Shown: positions 1 to 8,672, counted from the first letter of the stretch. The stretch: 64,000 nucleotides of DNA from Candidatus Brevundimonas colombiensis (GCA_029202665.1 CP119326.1:1612001-1676000); one strand, 5' to 3'. A program made the numbers and translations. The notes: generated by a model from the sequence alone, not told the origin.

Positions 1-1
1 C

Positions 2-955
2 TTCAGCAACGCCCTCTATCATGCGTCTTCGCCCCTGGCGGCGATCAAGGCGGAAGCGCCCAACGCCACGGTGCGGTTCGCGACGGGCCGTTATCCGGCC
101 GAAGCCGTGCATTTGGCCAAGGAGGCCGATGTGGTCATCGCCTTCGTCGGTCAGTGGACCACGGAGGCGGTGGATGTTCCCGACCTGTCGCTGCCGAACG
201 GTCAGGACGCCCTGATCGAGGCCGTGGCGGCCGCCAACCCCAACACCATCGTGGTCCTGCAGACGGGCGGCCCGGTCGCCATGCCGTGGCTGAACCACGT
301 GCCGGCCGTGCTGGAGGCGTGGTATTCGGGTGCAAAGGGCGGCGAGGCCATCGCCGACATTCTGTTTGGTGATGTGAATCCATCCGGCCACCTGCCGGTC
401 ACCTTCCCCGCCGCCACGGAGCAGTTGCCCCGTCCCGTCCTGCCCGGCATCGATCTGAAGCCTGTGGGCATGGTCGCAATGGGTCAAACGCAGGCGAGCT
501 TCCCGATCGATTACAACATCGAAGGCTCGGATATCGGCTATCGTTGGTTCAAGGCCCGGAACCAGCGGCCGCTGTTCCCCTTCGGCTTCGGCCTGTCCTA
601 CACCGACTTCGCCTACAGCGACCTGAAGGTCGAGGGCGGCCAGACCGTGACCGTTCGCTTCAAGATCACCAACACCGGCTCACGCGCGGGGACGGACGTG
701 CCGCAGGTCTATCTGTCGGATTCGCCTGTTCGGTCGCAACAGCGCCTGATCGGCTTCGAGGCGGTGACGCTTGAGCCGGGTCAGAGCCGCAGCGTCTCCG
801 TCACCGCGGATCGTCGACTGCTCGCCGATTGGGACGAAGGGCGACATGGCTGGGCCTTGGCCGGCGGCGTCTATCGCGTCTTTGTCGGCGAGGATGCCGC
901 GACCCCCGTCCTGGAAGGTTCGGCGCGGGTGCGGGCGGCGCGTCTTCGGCCGTGA
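2..955 (+). CDS. Glycoside hydrolase family 3 beta-glucosidase, C-terminal part
   Basis: The reading frame is open from the left edge, so the N-terminal catalytic barrel lies outside the window and only about 317 codons are seen. What remains is the GH3 C-terminal alpha/beta sandwich (stretch with GGPVAMPWL, then GEAIADILFGDVNPSGHLPVT) followed by the loop FPFGFGLSYT and a fibronectin-III-like domain (TNTGSRAGTDVPQVYL, then RLIGFEAVTLEPG). This order is typical of periplasmic or secreted beta-glucosidases and beta-xylosidases that release sugars from oligosaccharides. A LacI-type regulator follows 37 bp downstream on the same strand, fitting sugar-responsive control. The exact substrate cannot be told from this fragment. 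Confidence 0.93.
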   Translation, partial: FSNALYHASSPLAAIKAEAPNATVRFATGRYPAEAVHLAKEADVVIAFVGQWTTEAVDVPDLSLPNGQDALIEAVAAANPNTIVVLQTGGPVAMPWLNHVPAVLEAWYSGAKGGEAIADILFGDVNPSGHLPVTFPAATEQLPRPVLPGIDLKPVGMVAMGQTQASFPIDYNIEGSDIGYRWFKARNQRPLFPFGFGLSYTDFAYSDLKVEGGQTVTVRFKITNTGSRAGTDVPQVYLSDSPVRSQQRLIGFEAVTLEPGQSRSVSVTADRRLLADWDEGRHGWALAGGVYRVFVGEDAATPVLEGSARVRAARLRP

Positions 956-992
956 ATCATTGACGTCGCAATCAATCTGTCGTCCTCAGGGC

Positions 993-1976
993 GTGCCCGA
1001 CCCCACACCAACCTGGAGCAACGCCGAGTTGAGGCGCCCGACGATCAAGGATGTTGCGGCACATGCGGGGGTCTCCGTCATGGTGGCTTCGCGTGCGCTG
1101 AACAACCAGCCATATGTCAGCGCTGAGGCGGCCAAGCGTGTGAAGGAGGCGGTGGTCGCCCTGGGCTTCCAGCAAAACGCATTCGCCCGGGGGCTCTCCA
1201 GCGACCGCTCCTTCATCGTCGTCATGGTGATCGTCCCCGAGACGCCGGATGCTTCGGGCGAATTCCAGCGTCACGCGCTGCTGCGTTGCCGCGAACTGGG
1301 CTATCATCTGATCGTTGAGCGTGCGCCGGGCGGAGCCGCGCCGACGCCGCTGATCGAAGGCGTCCTGGATCGCGTGCGACCAGAGGCCGTAATCCTCTGG
1401 AACCGAACGGCCGATGATCCGGAAGTCCTGGCCATGCTGGAGCGCCGACAGGTCCCCTACGCCCGCATCGACGCAGACCCGGCCAATCCGGCCGGTCTGA
1501 TCGCCGTGGATCACCAGGGGCTTATGGTCGAGGTGGCGAAGACGGCAGGGCATGACGCACTGGTCTTTGCTCAATCCGACAGCCAGGGCTGGCTGGGCCG
1601 GTTGCGAGGGCAGGCGCTTGGGGCCGCCATGGCTTCAGTCGGCCTGTCGTTCACGCTTGAGGCGGTTGGCGACGGCGGTTTCGACACCGGGCGGGCCTAT
1701 GGGGAAGCGGTCCGTCGGACGGACTATGGGCAAACCGTGTTCCTTTGCGAATCCGCCACCTTCGCCCATGGGTTCCTGTCGGCGTGGGAGGGGGAAGAAG
1801 AGGCGCCCCCGCCATTGATCTGTCTGGAAGACACAAGCAGCCTTCGCCTGCTGGCCCCCGGCGTGACCCGTGGCGTGGCCCCCCTGGCCGCCATGGCGCG
1901 GGCAGCGCTCGACATGCTTCTGACCCGATCGCCTGCACCCCCGCCGATGACGGTGAATCTGCGCAAAGGCGTCTGA
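993..1976 (+). CDS. LacI-family transcriptional regulator
   Basis: A DNA-binding repressor of the LacI/GalR family. The N-terminal helix-turn-helix is clear (RRPTIKDVAAHAGVSVMVAS, then RALNNQPYVS), followed by the hinge (QQNAFARGL) and a periplasmic-binding-protein-like effector domain. About 327 residues from GTG at 993, a normal length. The start is uncertain: TTG at 1029 has a better placed GGAG about 11 bases upstream and would begin just before RRPT, while longer in-frame starts would run into the GH3 gene. It lies directly behind the beta-glucosidase and probably controls it. The stop codon abuts an acyl-CoA dehydrogenase remnant in the same frame, so normal downstream DNA may have been lost. 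Confidence 0.9.
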   Translation: MPDPTPTWSNAELRRPTIKDVAAHAGVSVMVASRALNNQPYVSAEAAKRVKEAVVALGFQQNAFARGLSSDRSFIVVMVIVPETPDASGEFQRHALLRCRELGYHLIVERAPGGAAPTPLIEGVLDRVRPEAVILWNRTADDPEVLAMLERRQVPYARIDADPANPAGLIAVDHQGLMVEVAKTAGHDALVFAQSDSQGWLGRLRGQALGAAMASVGLSFTLEAVGDGGFDTGRAYGEAVRRTDYGQTVFLCESATFAHGFLSAWEGEEEAPPPLICLEDTSSLRLLAPGVTRGVAPLAAMARAALDMLLTRSPAPPPMTVNLRKGV

Positions 1977-2417
1977 TCGCTGTCGCGTATCGCTTCGGGG
2001 GAGATCACCGCCAGTTTCGCCTTAACCGAGCCAGACTCAGGTTCGGATGCCGCTGCTCTCATGTCCACGGCCGTTCGGGACGGTGAAGACGATGTTCTTA
2101 ACGGCGCCAAACGTTACATTACGAATGCCCCGATGACTGGTTTGATCACCGTAATGGCGCGAACGGCTGCGGATCGTCTGCCCGGCAATGCTCACGTGAC
2201 GCCGTTCCTTGTTCCGGCTGGGACCCCGGCGTGCGCATCGGTGCAAAGGATCGGAAGATGTGGCAGGGGGGGCGCTTTGTCGGCCGATGTCTTCCCGGAC
2301 GATGTGCGCGTGCCGGCGACCGCTGTGTTGGGCGGTAAGGAAGGTTTTGGCTTCAGAACTGCAATGAAGGTTCTGGACCGTGGTCGCATTCATGTCGCTG
2401 CAGTCTGCGTCGGTCAG
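1977..2417 (+). pseudogene. Acyl-CoA dehydrogenase remnant (middle domain)
   Basis: Translation gives acyl-CoA dehydrogenase middle-domain hallmarks: ITASFALTEPDSGSDAA (FAD/substrate contact motif), VLNGAKRYITNAP, and FPDDVRVPATAVLGG. N-terminal and C-terminal domains are both missing. Around 2230-2275 the frame shifts and returns: the shifted frame reads VRIGAKDRKMWQGG, the expected family sequence, while the continuous frame reads unrelated residues, so two compensating indels are present. Similarity stops at about 2417 after HVAAVCVGQ. It begins immediately after the LacI stop with no start signal. This is a dead fragment left by recombination, not a working enzyme. Confidence 0.8.
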
Positions 2418-2582
2418 CCCTGGGACGTTCCGGTCATCTCGGGCGGTTTGAATGATCTCTGCCTGGGTTTCCGCGATCCGGTTGAGAACCGCGTTGGTCT
2501 TCGTCTCACCGATCACGAACTTGCCTGGCTTTTCTCCGCGACGGGCTGACTGCCCTCGATAGCTGAAAGCAAACAATTATTT
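2418..2582. other. Unassigned stretch between the dehydrogenase remnant and the hip operators
   Basis: No plus-strand gene is recognised. On the minus strand an open frame through this segment reads KPGKFVIGETKTNAVLNRIA and continues as a plausible helix, which looks more protein-like than the other frames, but I do not recognise a family and see no start signal. It may be another truncated gene brought together with the remnant on its left. The GC content falls toward 2550-2700, where the hipBA regulatory region begins. Confidence 0.3.
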
Positions 2583-2600
2583 TGACCGTTATAGCAGTCA
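2583..2600. promoter_or_regulatory. Operator-like inverted repeat O1 upstream of hipB
   Basis: Reads TGACCG-N6-CAGTCA, an imperfect inverted repeat with one mismatch between arms. It shares TGACCGNTA with two further copies at 2664 and 2695, all on the same strand ahead of hipB. Being repeated and dyad-symmetric, it is a candidate HipB binding site; the exact base requirement is inference. Confidence 0.55.
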
Positions 2601-2663
2601 TTAAGGCCTTCTATGCCTGTCCTGCCGGTCAATTTATTGATTGTTGGGTTCGGAAATGTTAGA

Positions 2664-2681
2664 TGACCGATATTGCGGTCA
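2664..2681. promoter_or_regulatory. Operator-like inverted repeat O2 upstream of hipB (perfect)
   Basis: Reads TGACCGATATTGCGGTCA, with perfect 6-bp arms and a 6-bp spacer. It begins 81 bp after O1 and 31 bp (about three helical turns) before O3, so adjacent HipB dimers could lie on one face of the DNA. This is the strongest of the three copies. Confidence 0.65.
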
Positions 2682-2694
2682 TAAAATAGCTTTG

Positions 2695-2712
2695 TGACCG
2701 CTAGAACAGGCG
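2695..2712. promoter_or_regulatory. Operator-like repeat O3 (left half-site conserved)
   Basis: Begins TGACCGCTA, matching the left half of O1 and O2; the right arm (CAGGCG) is degenerate. It ends eight bases before the hipB ATG at 2721, so a bound repressor here would block promoter clearance or initiation. An in-frame GTG at 2694 overlaps this site, an argument for the later ATG as start. Confidence 0.5.
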
Positions 2713-2720
2713 ACTTTAGC

Positions 2721-3056
2721 ATGGGAACTCATATTCGCACCTATTCGCGCACAACCCAGGAGGCACTCATTCTGATGGGAGGGCAAATCCGTCTTGCCCG
2801 TAAACAGCGCAAGATGTCCGAGGCCGATCTGGCGGGGCGCATCGGGATCGCGCGCAGCACCCTGCAACTGATCGAAAAGGGTCATGAGAAGGTGGAGATC
2901 GGTCTGGTGTTCGAGGCCGCCACGCTCGTGGGCGTGCCGCTGTTCGTATCCGAGCCGTCTCGGCTCACCTCCCAGATCGAGCGGATAGAGGATAAGTTGG
3001 CTTTGTTGCCCCAGGCCGTTCGCCAGCGCCGTTCGGAGGTGAAGGATGACTTCTGA
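2721..3056 (+). CDS. hipB: HipB-like XRE-family antitoxin/repressor
   Basis: A small helix-turn-helix protein of about 111 residues. The XRE fold spans roughly residues 17-75, with GGQIRLARKQRKMSEADLAG as helices 1-2 and IARSTLQLIEKG as the recognition region. The C-terminal tail (IERIEDKLALLPQAVRQRR) is charged and probably contacts HipA. ATG 2721 is chosen over GTG 2694 because the latter lies in an operator copy. The coding end overlaps the next gene by 11 bp, the usual translational coupling of toxin-antitoxin pairs. It should neutralise the HipA kinase and repress its own operon through the TGACCGNTA repeats upstream. Confidence 0.85.
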   Translation: MGTHIRTYSRTTQEALILMGGQIRLARKQRKMSEADLAGRIGIARSTLQLIEKGHEKVEIGLVFEAATLVGVPLFVSEPSRLTSQIERIEDKLALLPQAVRQRRSEVKDDF

Positions 3057-4344
3057 ACCGAAGCCCGCCGGACAAGGCCGCCCGGCGGATGAAGCCTATG
3101 TGTGGATATGGTTGCCCGGCGCGGTCAAGCCGGTCGTGGCCGGCCGGATCGCGCCGGAAGGCAGCCTGTACGTCTTCAACTATGGCCGTTCCTACCTGAA
3201 GCGGGCCGATGCGGTCCCGATTTATCTGCCCGAGCTTCCCCTTGGGCGGGGTGCGATGACGCCCACGCCGCCGCTCGACATGGCCAGTTGCCTGCGCGAC
3301 GGGGCGCCCGATGCCTGGGGACGGCGCGTAATCATCAATCGTTTGACCGGGCTTGGCGGCGCGGCGGCGCAGAACGTCGAGTTCGACGAACTGACCTTCA
3401 TGCTCAACTCCGGTTCCGACCGGATCGGCGCACTCGATTTTCAGGCGTCGGCGGAGTGCTATGTCGCGCGCGAGCAGGAGAATGCAACGCTTGAGGAGCT
3501 ACTTGAGGCCGCCGAGCGGGTCGAACGGGGTGAGCCCGTTCCACCCGCACTCGACAAGGCGCTGTTCCACGGCAGTTCGATCGGCGGCGCACGGCCCAAG
3601 GCATTGATCCAGGATGGCGACACCAAGTTCATCGCCAAGTTCTCGGCGACCAACGACACCTATGCGGTCGTGAAGGCCGAATATGTCGCCATGCGTCTGG
3701 CCCTGTTGGCGGGATTGCAGGTCGCGCCGGTGCGACTGGCCAGAGCGAACGGAAAGGATGTCTTGCTCGTGCAGCGCTTCGATCGCGAATATCGGGATGG
3801 CGCCTGGCGACGCCGCGGTATGGTCTCCGCCCTGACGATGCTCGGCCTCAGCGAGATGCAGGCGCGTTATGCCAGCTATATCGACCTGGCCCAGATCGTG
3901 CGCGCGCGCTTCACAGATGCGCAACCGACGCTGCGCGAACTATTCGCGCGCATGGTGTTCAATGTGCTGACCGGCAACAGCGACGATCATGCCCGCAACC
4001 ATGCCGCCTTCTGGGATGGCGCGAATCTGACGCTCACCCCCGCCTACGACATCTGCCCGCAGGCCCGAACCGGACGCGAGACGAACCAGGCGATGGCGGT
4101 TCATGGTGAGGATCGCCGTAGCCTGCTGCAGAATTGCCGACTCTCGGCTTCGTCTTTCCTGCTGAGTGATGCGGACGCACGCGATGTGATTGCGAGCCAG
4201 ATCGCGAGCATTCGGGCCGGGTGGGTCGAGGTTTGTGACGAAGCGGAGTTGAGCGAGGTCGATCGGACGTTCCTGTGGCGACGGCAGTTTCTCAACGACT
4301 ATGCGTTCGAAGGCTATGTCGACGGCGCTCCAGACGATTTGTGA
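3046..4344 (+). CDS. hipA: HipA-like serine/threonine kinase toxin
   Basis: 432 residues, full length for the family. An N-terminal HipA subdomain (VWIWLPGAVKPVVAGRI, then LPLGRGAMTPTPPLDMAS) is followed by the kinase core: GSSIGGARPKALI (Gly-rich ATP-loop and activation segment), FIAKFS with the ATP-anchoring Lys, the catalytic loop TGNSDDHARNHAAFW, and the metal-binding LTPAYDICPQ. HipA kinases phosphorylate cytosolic targets, classically glutamyl-tRNA synthetase, and induce dormancy. All catalytic elements look intact. It overlaps hipB by 11 bp. Remnants of an acyl-CoA dehydrogenase and an integrase flank the pair, suggesting arrival on a mobile segment. Confidence 0.93.
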   Translation: MTSEPKPAGQGRPADEAYVWIWLPGAVKPVVAGRIAPEGSLYVFNYGRSYLKRADAVPIYLPELPLGRGAMTPTPPLDMASCLRDGAPDAWGRRVIINRLTGLGGAAAQNVEFDELTFMLNSGSDRIGALDFQASAECYVAREQENATLEELLEAAERVERGEPVPPALDKALFHGSSIGGARPKALIQDGDTKFIAKFSATNDTYAVVKAEYVAMRLALLAGLQVAPVRLARANGKDVLLVQRFDREYRDGAWRRRGMVSALTMLGLSEMQARYASYIDLAQIVRARFTDAQPTLRELFARMVFNVLTGNSDDHARNHAAFWDGANLTLTPAYDICPQARTGRETNQAMAVHGEDRRSLLQNCRLSASSFLLSDADARDVIASQIASIRAGWVEVCDEAELSEVDRTFLWRRQFLNDYAFEGYVDGAPDDL

Positions 4345-4455
4345 CGGGAGACGGCAAAAACGGACAAGGTCAGGAAGACCCAGCTGAACCGATTGGCGCA
4401 CGCATCGCAGGGCTTGGGGTCAGCGGGAGATTCTTTCGAGGGTGGCCAAGATAGG

Positions 4456-4575
4456 CAGTTGTTCATCGACTTCGGACGGGAGCGCGCAGCCGAAGGCGCC
4501 GGCCCGATGACGCTGGGCGTCGACATTGGCGCGATCAAGATGGTCCTCTCACATGCCGCCGCAGTGCACGGCCTG
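4456..4575 (+). pseudogene. Tyrosine-type site-specific integrase remnant
   Basis: A short segment translates to LFIDFGRERAAEGAGPMTLG and VDIGAIKMVLSHAAAVHGL, which resembles the N-terminal (SAM-like) core-binding region of alphaproteobacterial phage-type integrases. The catalytic R-H-R-Y domain is absent and similarity ends at about 4575. I recognise this from family memory without an alignment, so the call is moderate. Its place just behind hipA supports a mobile origin for the 2.5-4.6 kb segment. The rest of 4345-4725 shows nothing else I can support. Confidence 0.45.
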
Positions 4576-4725
4576 AGACCTGCACGGTCTCGACAAGAAC
4601 AGCGATTGCAGCGCGTCCGTCACGCTCTTGGTCCGCTGCTTGACGGCTGAGAGGAAGGCCAGACGACCGGGCGCGATTTGTGGAGGGTGCCATGCGCGTA
4701 ACAGGCCGCAGCCATCCTATGGCGC

Positions 4726-5733
4726 TCATTGCAGCGTTGCCGGCCCCGATTGAGGTTGCCCGATCACCGGAAACCCCTCGTCGAAAAACGCTCGATCAGA
4801 GAAGGTAATGGATCGGATATCGCGTTTGGGTGGGGCGCCGAAGAGACGACGATATTCGCGATTGAACTGGGTCGCGCTCTCGTAACCGACGCGATGGGCG
4901 GCAAGGCTCGCGTCCATCTTGTCATTGATCATGAGCCGGCGCGCCTCGTGCAAGCGCAACTGCTTCTGATACTGAAGCGGGCTCATGGTGGTGAGCGCGC
5001 GGAAATGATGGTGAAATGTCGACTCGCCCATGCTCGCGATTCCCGCCAGGTCTTGAACGCGCAAAGGCTCGGCGAAATGATCGCGAATCCACCGGATCGC
5101 CTTTGATATGCCGTTGGTTCGCGTTCCGACCTGAACCGCCTGACGTAGGCGGCCGCCTACAGGGCTCGTCAGCAGCCGAAACAAGATTTCCCGTTGGGTG
5201 GATTCAGCCAGAAAAGGCGCATCCTGCGGCGTCTCGATCAGATCGAGCAGATTCATTGTCGCCGCAGCGAGCGGCATGGTCACTGGGCCGAGCACCAGCC
5301 CGGCATCGTCGGCTGAGGTTTCCCCCCTCTGCGCATCCATCTCCGTCATCAGAGAGCGGGCGAGTTCCAGATCGATCTTCTGCATGACGCACATGTAGGG
5401 ATGTTCGTCCGATGCCTGTAAAACCTGCATCACCGTGGGCAGGTTGACCGCCGTCAGCAGAAAATGGGACTGATCATAGGCGTAAGTCTCGTCGCCCAGG
5501 ACAACGCGTTTCATCCCCCGGACCGTGAACGTGAATGACGGCTCGAAGAAATATGACTTGGGTCCGAACGGGGATGTTTGCCGATGTAGGGATAGCCCGG
5601 ATATGCAGGTGTCGCTTGACGGCCTCTGTCCCAGATGACGGGTTATGACCTGGGCCATCCGTTCACGAATGGCCTCTAGCAAAGCCTCGTTGGCATCCCT
5701 GTCCCGTGTTCGGTTCGACATTTTCTCGCTCAA
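4726..5733 (-). CDS. AraC-family transcriptional regulator
   Basis: 335 residues. The N-terminal half matches the AraC_N ligand-binding domain (SLHRQTSPFGPKSYFFEPSF, then YAYDQSHFLLTAVNLPT); the C-terminal hundred residues carry two helix-turn-helix motifs (VQDLAGIASMGESTFHHHFR, then AAHRVGYESATQFNREYRRL, FGAPPKRDI). The start may be the first Met or the Met four codons later. This subfamily often activates neighbouring oxidoreductase genes. Downstream on the plus coordinate, same strand, are an aldehyde dehydrogenase and an alcohol dehydrogenase, and matching 17-bp sites occur upstream of this gene (5829) and of the alcohol dehydrogenase (8673-8710). Confidence 0.92.
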   Translation of the reverse strand: MSEKMSNRTRDRDANEALLEAIRERMAQVITRHLGQRPSSDTCISGLSLHRQTSPFGPKSYFFEPSFTFTVRGMKRVVLGDETYAYDQSHFLLTAVNLPTVMQVLQASDEHPYMCVMQKIDLELARSLMTEMDAQRGETSADDAGLVLGPVTMPLAAATMNLLDLIETPQDAPFLAESTQREILFRLLTSPVGGRLRQAVQVGTRTNGISKAIRWIRDHFAEPLRVQDLAGIASMGESTFHHHFRALTTMSPLQYQKQLRLHEARRLMINDKMDASLAAHRVGYESATQFNREYRRLFGAPPKRDIRSITFSDRAFFDEGFPVIGQPQSGPATLQ

Positions 5734-5828
5734 GTCTCTATGAGCCCAACGCCCATATCGTTGGAACCTCCTCGTGGTCGCACAGAGAAATAGTAAGCCC
5801 GCCGGTCGATTGTAGAGGATGACAACAA

Positions 5829-5845
5829 TTGCCTGATCCGGTTGC
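5829..5845. promoter_or_regulatory. Single AraC-type half-site upstream of the araC-like gene
   Basis: TTGCCTGATCCGGTTGC matches 14 of 17 bases of the repeat at 8694-8710 (TTGCCCGATCCCGTCGC). It lies about 96 bp ahead of the regulator's start and behind the stop of the aldehyde dehydrogenase gene. A single copy could serve autoregulation. Found by eye, not by a statistical scan. Confidence 0.4.
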
Positions 5846-5910
5846 GAGCGGACCGAGAACCTGCGAACGCCCCTGGGCCGTGAGATCGTCCCGACCCAGG
5901 AGCGGCAAGC

Positions 5911-7332
5911 TCAGGCGACTGCGTATGTCTTGATGTTGGAGAAGGCGTCCATACCGCTCAACCCGAGTTCCCGACCGACGCCGGATGACTTGGTTCCACC
6001 GAACGGAATCTCGATCGGCGCGCCCAGATATTGGTTGATGCCGACCATGCCGGTGTCGAGCGCCTGCGCAACACGGCGAGCCTCATCGAGATCCTGTCCA
6101 TAGACTGTGCCGCCGAGACCGTACTTGGTGTCGTTGGCGAGCGCGATGGCCGCGTCCGCGTCCGGCGCCCGGAATATGAGGCCCAGGGGGCCGAAGGCTT
6201 CCTCGTGATAGAGACGCATGTCGGGCGTGATCCCGGTCAGCACGGCAGGCTTGAAAAAGGCGCCTGCGCCTTCCGCCCGCCCGCCCGGCAGCAGCACTGT
6301 CGCGCCCTTGTCGAGCGCATCCTGATACTGTGTCTGAAGAGCATCGGCGGCCTCGATGCTTGACAACGGCCCAAGCGTCGTCGCGGGATCGAACGGATCG
6401 CCGACTTTCTGGCTGGCGAAGACCTCAGTATATTGCCGGATGAATTCGTCGGCGACCTTCTCGGTGACGATCACGCGTTTCGGCGAAACGCAGATTTGGC
6501 CTCCCAAGGCAAGGCGGCAGACTGCTCCCATCTGCGACGCCGCGGCGATATCGGCGGAATCAAGGACGATGAAGGCGTCCGATCCGCCGAGTTCAAGCAC
6601 CACCGGCTTGATATTGCGACCGGCCTGTTCGCCGATCAACGCACCGGCGCGATCGGATCCGGTGAGCGTGACGGCCCGTACGCGCGGATCGGCGATAAAT
6701 CTTGATATCTGCTCGCGAGAGGCGAGCGCCGTCTGGTAGACGGACGGCGGGAAGCCGGCTTCGGCAAACAGTTCGTCCAGGATCAGCGTGGTTCCCGCGA
6801 CGATCTCGGCCGGTTTCAGGATCACGGTGTTGCCCACCATCAGGTTTGGCGCGATGGCGCGAACCGCCTGATAGACCGGACCATTCCAGGGCTCGATGGC
6901 GACAACGACACCGATCGGCTCCCGAAGTGTATAGACCCGGGAAAATCCAGCCAGGGCGACGTCCGTGCCCGCCAGCAACTTCTCGGCGTGTTCGGCGTAG
7001 TATCGCAGGATCACCGGGCCGAGTTGAGCTTCCATCTTGGACTGCGCCAGCGGTTTACCCATGTCGATCGTCACCTGGCGGGCGATCCGGTCGAGATTGG
7101 CGTCCAGAAGGTCGGCAAGGGTGAGGAAGAGTTCGACACGACGCGCCACCGGCTGTGAGCGCCAGGATGAAAACGCCTCGTCGGCGCGCGAAAGCAGCGC
7201 ATCCGCCTCGGCGTCCGCGAGCGTTGGAAAGACCTTTACCAGTTCACCGGTGGCCGGGTTGAACGTGCGGTAGGCGTCGGTCGATGTCCCGGACGTCGAT
7301 GGGGTCGCCCGTTTTGATTGATGGTCGTCCAT
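5911..7332 (-). CDS. NAD(P)-dependent aldehyde dehydrogenase
   Basis: 473 residues, full length. Oxidises an aldehyde to the carboxylic acid in the cytoplasm. Seen: EPWN with the oxyanion Asn near residue 150, the general base Glu near 247 in VVLELGGSDA, the catalytic Cys near 281 in GGQICVSPKR, and the C-terminal PFGGTKSSGVGRE loop. The pattern is closest to the succinate-semialdehyde dehydrogenase-like branch, but the substrate is not fixed by this. It lies 128 bp downstream of a zinc alcohol dehydrogenase on the same strand; together they would convert an alcohol to an acid. Likely controlled by the adjacent AraC regulator. Confidence 0.93.
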   Translation of the reverse strand: MDDHQSKRATPSTSGTSTDAYRTFNPATGELVKVFPTLADAEADALLSRADEAFSSWRSQPVARRVELFLTLADLLDANLDRIARQVTIDMGKPLAQSKMEAQLGPVILRYYAEHAEKLLAGTDVALAGFSRVYTLREPIGVVVAIEPWNGPVYQAVRAIAPNLMVGNTVILKPAEIVAGTTLILDELFAEAGFPPSVYQTALASREQISRFIADPRVRAVTLTGSDRAGALIGEQAGRNIKPVVLELGGSDAFIVLDSADIAAASQMGAVCRLALGGQICVSPKRVIVTEKVADEFIRQYTEVFASQKVGDPFDPATTLGPLSSIEAADALQTQYQDALDKGATVLLPGGRAEGAGAFFKPAVLTGITPDMRLYHEEAFGPLGLIFRAPDADAAIALANDTKYGLGGTVYGQDLDEARRVAQALDTGMVGINQYLGAPIEIPFGGTKSSGVGRELGLSGMDAFSNIKTYAVA

Positions 7333-7460
7333 ATCTGATGTCTTCCCTGGTATTGCCTTGGTTGGCGTGGCGTAACGGGTTGATTTGGCGGGGCGGCGGT
7401 CTGAGCCGCCCTCTATGTTGAAGCGCGCTGTACGCTCGGATCTTTGATCGTCGCCGGGTC

Positions 7461-8552
7461 TCAGAAGCGGGTGATGACGGAGCGAATGCCCTCGCCATGC
7501 TTGAGCTGCTCGTAGGCGGCGTCGATCTCGTCTAGCGCGATTTCCTGGGTGACGATTTCATCGAGCAGAAGCCGCCCGTCGACATACATGTCCGCGTAAT
7601 AGGGAATGTCGCGCTTGAGGTGGGTCGAGCCCATCGACACCGGCTTGATCGTTTTGTGCCCGAGCAGCATCTCCATCGAGGTCGGCAAGGTGATCGCAGA
7701 GCCAGGCTTCCCCATGCCCACCAGCATGGTCGTGCCGCCCGGGCGCGTGGCTTCGACGGCCTGCTGTTGCGTTGCCGGAAGGCCGATCACCTCGAACGCA
7801 TAATCGACGCCCGTCCCGGTGATCGCGCGGATCGCTTCTATAGGATCGGTCTTGCCTGGGTTGACGACGTGGGTTGCGCCGAAGCGCTGGGCGCGCTCCA
7901 GCTTGGCGTCGACGAGATCGACGGCGACGATGATGGACGCCCCCGACAGCCGGGCGGCGTTGATGGCGTTCAGACCGACGCCGCCTGTTCCGAATACGGC
8001 GACGCTATCCCGAGGTCTGACCTGCGCGCTGTTGATGACGGCGCCCGCGCCCGTGACTGTGCCGCAACCCAGCACAGCCGCTTGAGGAAATGGAATGGTC
8101 TTGTTGACGACGGCGAGCTGGTTTTCATGCACCAGGACCTGTTCCGCGAAACCGCCGATGCCGACGAACTGGTAGACAGGTCCATCAGGGCCGGAAAGCC
8201 GCGGCGATGCGTCAGGCGCGCGCAATGTGGCGTCTGGATTGGTGCATTCGAACGTCCGGCCGCCAAGACAGGCGATGCACCTGCCGCAGAACTGGATCAG
8301 GCAGGCCACGACATGATCGCCGACGGCGATGTCCGTCACCTGCGGCCCCACCTGAAGCACGACGCCCGCCACCTCGTGACCGAGGACGGCCGGCAGAGGC
8401 AGGCCAAAATCCGACTCTGACATGGTGAGGTCGGTATGGCAGAGCCCCGACGCCCTGACCTCGACCAGAACCTCTCGACCCTTGGGTTGATCGATCTCGA
8501 TCTCCACGACGGTGAAGCCCTGGCCCGGCCCCTTGCAGATGGATGCTTTCAC
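7461..8552 (-). CDS. Zinc-dependent alcohol dehydrogenase (MDR family)
   Basis: 363 residues. Oxidises an alcohol with NAD. Catalytic zinc ligands are visible: Cys in SGLCHTDLT, the GHE pair in LGHEVAGVV, and Cys in VLGCGTVTGAG. The structural zinc lobe is present with four cysteines (FCGRCIACLGGRTFECTN). The Rossmann motif is VAVFGTGGVGLNA. The architecture is that of class III-like long-chain zinc ADHs. It is the first gene of a minus-strand pair with the aldehyde dehydrogenase. About 120 bp upstream are two direct repeats phased at 21 bp, a likely AraC activator site, and beyond them an IS3-type remnant. Confidence 0.93.
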   Translation of the reverse strand: MKASICKGPGQGFTVVEIEIDQPKGREVLVEVRASGLCHTDLTMSESDFGLPLPAVLGHEVAGVVLQVGPQVTDIAVGDHVVACLIQFCGRCIACLGGRTFECTNPDATLRAPDASPRLSGPDGPVYQFVGIGGFAEQVLVHENQLAVVNKTIPFPQAAVLGCGTVTGAGAVINSAQVRPRDSVAVFGTGGVGLNAINAARLSGASIIVAVDLVDAKLERAQRFGATHVVNPGKTDPIEAIRAITGTGVDYAFEVIGLPATQQQAVEATRPGGTTMLVGMGKPGSAITLPTSMEMLLGHKTIKPVSMGSTHLKRDIPYYADMYVDGRLLLDEIVTQEIALDEIDAAYEQLKHGEGIRSVITRF

Positions 8553-8672
8553 GATGGTTCCTCCTGACTAGCGTTCAAGATCGTTGAACCGGTTGCAGGA
8601 CCCCGAACCATCGGGCCATTCTCCTGCAGCAGATTGTCAGGAGATGATCTGGCAAGCCCCGCAGGGGTCTTT

